Positions 61,076 through 64,000 of a stretch of 64,000 bases of DNA are shown here, piece after piece. The stretch's first letter is position 1; the number at the start of each line of letters is the position of its first letter. The DNA lies in NCBI RefSeq assembly GCF_003148645.1, contig NZ_QGGP01000005.1:32751-96750 (forward strand). Direction: 5' to 3'. The DNA is from Xanthomarina spongicola (GTDB taxonomy: Bacteria; Bacteroidota; Bacteroidia; Flavobacteriales; Flavobacteriaceae). The notes under the pieces are model-generated. The model did no database searches. It was not told where the DNA came from and saw nothing but the letters and a program-made list of their open reading frames with translations. Both the position numbers and the translations under genes were made by a program.

Positions 61076-63139
61076 ATGAAGAATCTATTTTCTTTAATCG
61101 TTTTTTTATTTGTACTCATTGGTTATTCCCAAACCAAAGAAGTAGATAGTCTTACCATACAATTAGCTTTTCAAAATTCTGATACAACCAAAATTAAAAC
61201 TTCTTTATTGCTAGTTAAATCTCTTTACAACGAAAAAGAATTTGACAAGGCTCTAAAATATATTTCACAAACTGAGAAGCTATCTAATAAATTAAATTAT
61301 CAAGATGGAATTGCTGAGATAACATATTACAAAGCTTTAATTTATGCTTATAAAGACGATTATATAAATGCTAGAGATCATTATTTAAAAGCGAAGGAAT
61401 TGTTTATTCAATTAAACGATACACTCAATATTGCAAAAGTTAACAATAGCATTGGTTTAAACGAAATTAAAAGAGGTAATTATAGTAAAGGTCTTCAATA
61501 TTCTCTACTTGCTTTAAAAGAGTTTGAAAAAAGGAATTTAAAGAATGAATTACGTTTGGCTTACCAGTGTCTGGCAAAAGCATATTATAGTATTAATAAC
61601 ATTGATAAAGCTATAGAATACTATTCTAAAACATTAGAAATTGAAAGACAAATTAATAATAGTGATGGCTCAATTGAAGCTTTAAAAACTTTAGCAGAAT
61701 TGTTCTCTATTAAAAAAGAACACAGAAAAGCTATTGATTACTACGAAAAAGTCTTAAGATATATTCCTATTGATAACGATTCTTTAAGAGGTGAAATACT
61801 ACCGAAATTAGGTGGAGAATATTTACAATTTAATGATTTTGATAAATCTCTTGATTATTTAATTGAAGGTTTAAGGCTCAATAGAAGTTTAGACAATCAG
61901 CATGGTATTTTAGTATCATTAAATAATTTAGGCAGCCTTAATTTGCAAAGAAATTTCTTAAAGTATGCTGAAATTCAATTATTAGAAGCTAAAGATCTTG
62001 CAGAGATTACAAATGATAAAGAAGAGCAATTAAAGAATTTTGGTTTAATGAAAGCCTTAGATTCCACCAATAGAAGGTTTGATAGAGCTTTTGTATGGCA
62101 ACGAGAATATTACCAATTACAAGATCAAATAAACAATGCGTCTAAAAAAACATATGTAGAGCAACCTGATGAAACTAATTTAATAGATAATGTAATATCT
62201 GAAGATTATATTGATAATTCTTTAAAATCTGAACAATTAGCAGAATCTACAAATAGTCAAAAAGAATTCGATAGGTTAAGAATTATTTTTTATGCTTTAT
62301 TAGGTGCTATTGCCATTCTTTCAACATTTTTGATACTTATCTATTTAAAAAGGAATAGTCGATTACAATACACCAGAGAACTAGAGGAAAAAAACAAACG
62401 AATTGAGATTCAAAATGAAGCTATTCTAGAGCAAACAAAACATCTAGAAGATATAAATAAGGTTAAGGATAAACTATTCTCAATAGTTTCGCACGATTTA
62501 AAAGATTCTTTAACTTCCATTAAAGGTTTTATAGATTTATTAAAAGATGGTTCTTTAACTCAAGAGGAGTTTAAAACTTTAATTCCAGAATTGAGTGAAA
62601 ATGCAAATAACGCATCCTTATTATTATTTAATTTATTGAATTGGTCCAAGTCACAAATGCAGTCTTTAGAACCAAGTCCTAGCCTATTTGATTTACAAGA
62701 AGTTTTTGAAGATAAAATTAACTTACTAGAACAAAAGCTTGAAAAGAAAGGAATTATTTTAAGAGATAAGACGCTAAGAGATTTTGTTTATGCAGATAAA
62801 AGCATGGTAGAAATTATTATTCAAAATCTATTAACCAATGCCATTAAATTTAGTAAAGAAGGAGACACTATTACCATAGCTAACCATATTAGTAATGGCA
62901 AATCTATTATTAGCATCTCAGATACTGGAGTTGGAATCTCTAAAGAGAATCAACAAAAATTGTTTAAGAATACCTCATTCACAACTATTGGAACACAAAA
63001 TGAAAAAGGTACTGGTTTAGGATTAACTATTTGTAAAGAATTAGTTGAATTAAACCTTGGGAAAATCTGGGTTGAAAGCGATTTGAATGTTGGAACTACT
63101 TTTTATGTTGAGTTACCAAAATCTAATCCACAGAACTAA
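61076..63139 (+). CDS. TPR-containing sensor histidine kinase
   Basis: 687 residues. Signal peptide (cleavage near GYSQ), TPR repeats over about 40-350 in the periplasm, a membrane helix at about 400-423, a short coiled coil, then HisKA with the phospho-acceptor in SIVSHDLKDSL (His473) and HATPase with DTGVGI, FTTIGTQNEKGTGLGLTI. This layout is typical of Bacteroidota sensor kinases without a PAS domain. No response-regulator gene is adjacent, so the partner is unknown. Its stop directly abuts the stop of convergent ctlX. Confidence 0.92.
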   Translation: MKNLFSLIVFLFVLIGYSQTKEVDSLTIQLAFQNSDTTKIKTSLLLVKSLYNEKEFDKALKYISQTEKLSNKLNYQDGIAEITYYKALIYAYKDDYINARDHYLKAKELFIQLNDTLNIAKVNNSIGLNEIKRGNYSKGLQYSLLALKEFEKRNLKNELRLAYQCLAKAYYSINNIDKAIEYYSKTLEIERQINNSDGSIEALKTLAELFSIKKEHRKAIDYYEKVLRYIPIDNDSLRGEILPKLGGEYLQFNDFDKSLDYLIEGLRLNRSLDNQHGILVSLNNLGSLNLQRNFLKYAEIQLLEAKDLAEITNDKEEQLKNFGLMKALDSTNRRFDRAFVWQREYYQLQDQINNASKKTYVEQPDETNLIDNVISEDYIDNSLKSEQLAESTNSQKEFDRLRIIFYALLGAIAILSTFLILIYLKRNSRLQYTRELEEKNKRIEIQNEAILEQTKHLEDINKVKDKLFSIVSHDLKDSLTSIKGFIDLLKDGSLTQEEFKTLIPELSENANNASLLLFNLLNWSKSQMQSLEPSPSLFDLQEVFEDKINLLEQKLEKKGIILRDKTLRDFVYADKSMVEIIIQNLLTNAIKFSKEGDTITIANHISNGKSIISISDTGVGISKENQQKLFKNTSFTTIGTQNEKGTGLGLTICKELVELNLGKIWVESDLNVGTTFYVELPKSNPQN

Positions 63140-64000
63140 TTATTTCTTTGGAAGAAATATTTCTGCCATCATACAACGTGCACTTCCACCACCACAAGTC
63201 TCAATGGTTTCTAAAGAGCTTGACAAGATCTCGCAATGTTTTTCTATTGTATTAATTTGTGCTTTAGTTAACGAATTATAAGCAGCTTGACTCATAACTA
63301 AGTATCGCTTATCGTTCTTCCCTCTAACTTGAAGCATATTTCCTGCAAAATTATTTACTTGTTCTTCAGTAATTGCTATTACCTCTTTCCCATCTTCTTT
63401 TAAATGTTTCAGCACATTTTTACGTTCTTTCTTATCGTCTATACAATCTAAGCAAATAACTGCAAAATTTTCAGCTAATGTCATCATTACATTGGTATGA
63501 TAAATTGCTTTCCGTTTTCCATCAACGGTTTGATAAGCAGTAAAAATAACTGGTGTATATTCAAAATCTTCACAGAACTCAATAAATAAATCTTCATCTG
63601 CTCTAGCAGACAAAGCGCAATAGGCTTTTCCATTTACTCGATCTAATAATAAGCTACCTGTACCTTCAAGAAACAAACCTTCGTTTTCTGCACTTGTATA
63701 ATCTATTATATTTTCTATTTTAAAACCAAATTTTTCAATTTGTATTAAAACTTCTTCTCTTCGCTCTTTCCTACGGTTTTCAGCGAACATTGGATACAAT
63801 GCAACATCACCATTTTCATGAAAACTCACCCAATTGTTAGGGAAAATAGAATCTGGAGTATCTAATTTTTTATCATCACTAATTACAATAACAAAAACAC
63901 CAACAGCTTTTAATTTTTCTACAAAGTCATCAAATTCTTCTTGAGCTTTTAGATTAATTTCTGCATTCTTAAGATCTAAATCTTCCTGAAAATAATTATT
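63140..64000 (-). CDS. ctlX: Citrulline hydrolase CtlX-like (arginine deiminase superfamily), 5' end outside window
   Basis: The visible 286 codons start mid-gene; the frame is open to the window edge, so the N-terminus is missing. Family motifs include SIFPNNWVSFHENG, YPMFAENRRKERR, LEGTGSLLLDR, IYHTNVMM with the catalytic His, and the C-terminal TCGGGSARCMMAEIFLP with the nucleophile Cys. Members are guanidino-group-modifying enzymes; CtlX acts on citrulline. It ends one base after the histidine kinase stop on the other strand. Confidence 0.9.
   Translation of the reverse strand, partial: NNYFQEDLDLKNAEINLKAQEEFDDFVEKLKAVGVFVIVISDDKKLDTPDSIFPNNWVSFHENGDVALYPMFAENRRKERREEVLIQIEKFGFKIENIIDYTSAENEGLFLEGTGSLLLDRVNGKAYCALSARADEDLFIEFCEDFEYTPVIFTAYQTVDGKRKAIYHTNVMMTLAENFAVICLDCIDDKKERKNVLKHLKEDGKEVIAITEEQVNNFAGNMLQVRGKNDKRYLVMSQAAYNSLTKAQINTIEKHCEILSSSLETIETCGGGSARCMMAEIFLPKK

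Noticed and set aside
1..64000. CRISPR array, insertion sequence, prophage or restriction system
   Set aside because: No spaced direct-repeat array, transposase, integrase, phage structural gene, methylase-nuclease pair or similar genes were seen.

Overview
The window looks like a piece of chromosome from a marine-type member of the Flavobacteriaceae (Bacteroidota). The DNA is strongly AT-rich, most genes lack a Shine-Dalgarno sequence, and several genes follow the Bacteroidota -7 box TAnnTTTG. The gene content fits: a plug-less TonB-receptor-like barrel, NamZ (DUF1343), DUF6090 proteins, a CtlX-type hydrolase, and a tmRNA tag ending YALAA. No rRNA, tRNA, insertion sequence, prophage or CRISPR array was seen.

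Layout. 1-13.6 kb: envelope and housekeeping genes (DUF1254 lipoprotein, LolE-like permease, NamZ, two related small secreted proteins, a sterol-desaturase-like enzyme, a cysteine-cluster protein, a methyltransferase, an amidohydrolase lipoprotein, and a large TPR protein paired with an outer-membrane barrel). 13.8-33.6 kb: ftsE, then a long surface-polysaccharide island. It holds an MBOAT acyltransferase with an SGNH partner, a beta-helix protein, five or six glycosyltransferases, FdtA- and FdtB-like enzymes for a dTDP-3-amino sugar, a FemAB/GNAT-like acyltransferase, a Wzx-type flippase, and a trio of small membrane protein, kinase-like/methyltransferase fusion and sulfatase-fold transferase. 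Genes face both ways, and convergent neighbours often overlap at their stop codons. 33.7-43.1 kb: typA, kdsA, a small regulon (membrane proteins, winged-helix regulator, CreD) with two copies of one palindrome, and three tandem DUF6090 genes. 43.1-50 kb: a short-chain dehydrogenase, a saccharopine-dehydrogenase-like enzyme, tmRNA, a run of small unknown genes divergent from a helix-turn-helix gene, two rhodaneses and two thioredoxin-fold proteins. 50.2-57.4 kb: a complete trp operon EGDCF-B-x-A with a consensus promoter, an 18-codon leader peptide carrying three Trp codons in a row, and an attenuator; x is an unrelated gene with an R-x4-H HEPN-like motif. 57.4-64 kb: trmL, argS, a TPR histidine kinase and a partial ctlX.

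The main points for a second look are the trp attenuator and the foreign gene between trpB and trpA, the paired 19-bp palindromes beside the winged-helix/CreD genes, the polysaccharide acyltransferase replacing the usual FdtC, the kinase-like domain fused to the NoeA-like methyltransferase, the sulfatase gene whose conserved reading frame runs upstream of any normal start codon, the short-protein cluster beside tmRNA, and palindromic repeats that alter the apparent coding sequence of two genes. All family assignments are from motif recognition by eye; no database search was run.
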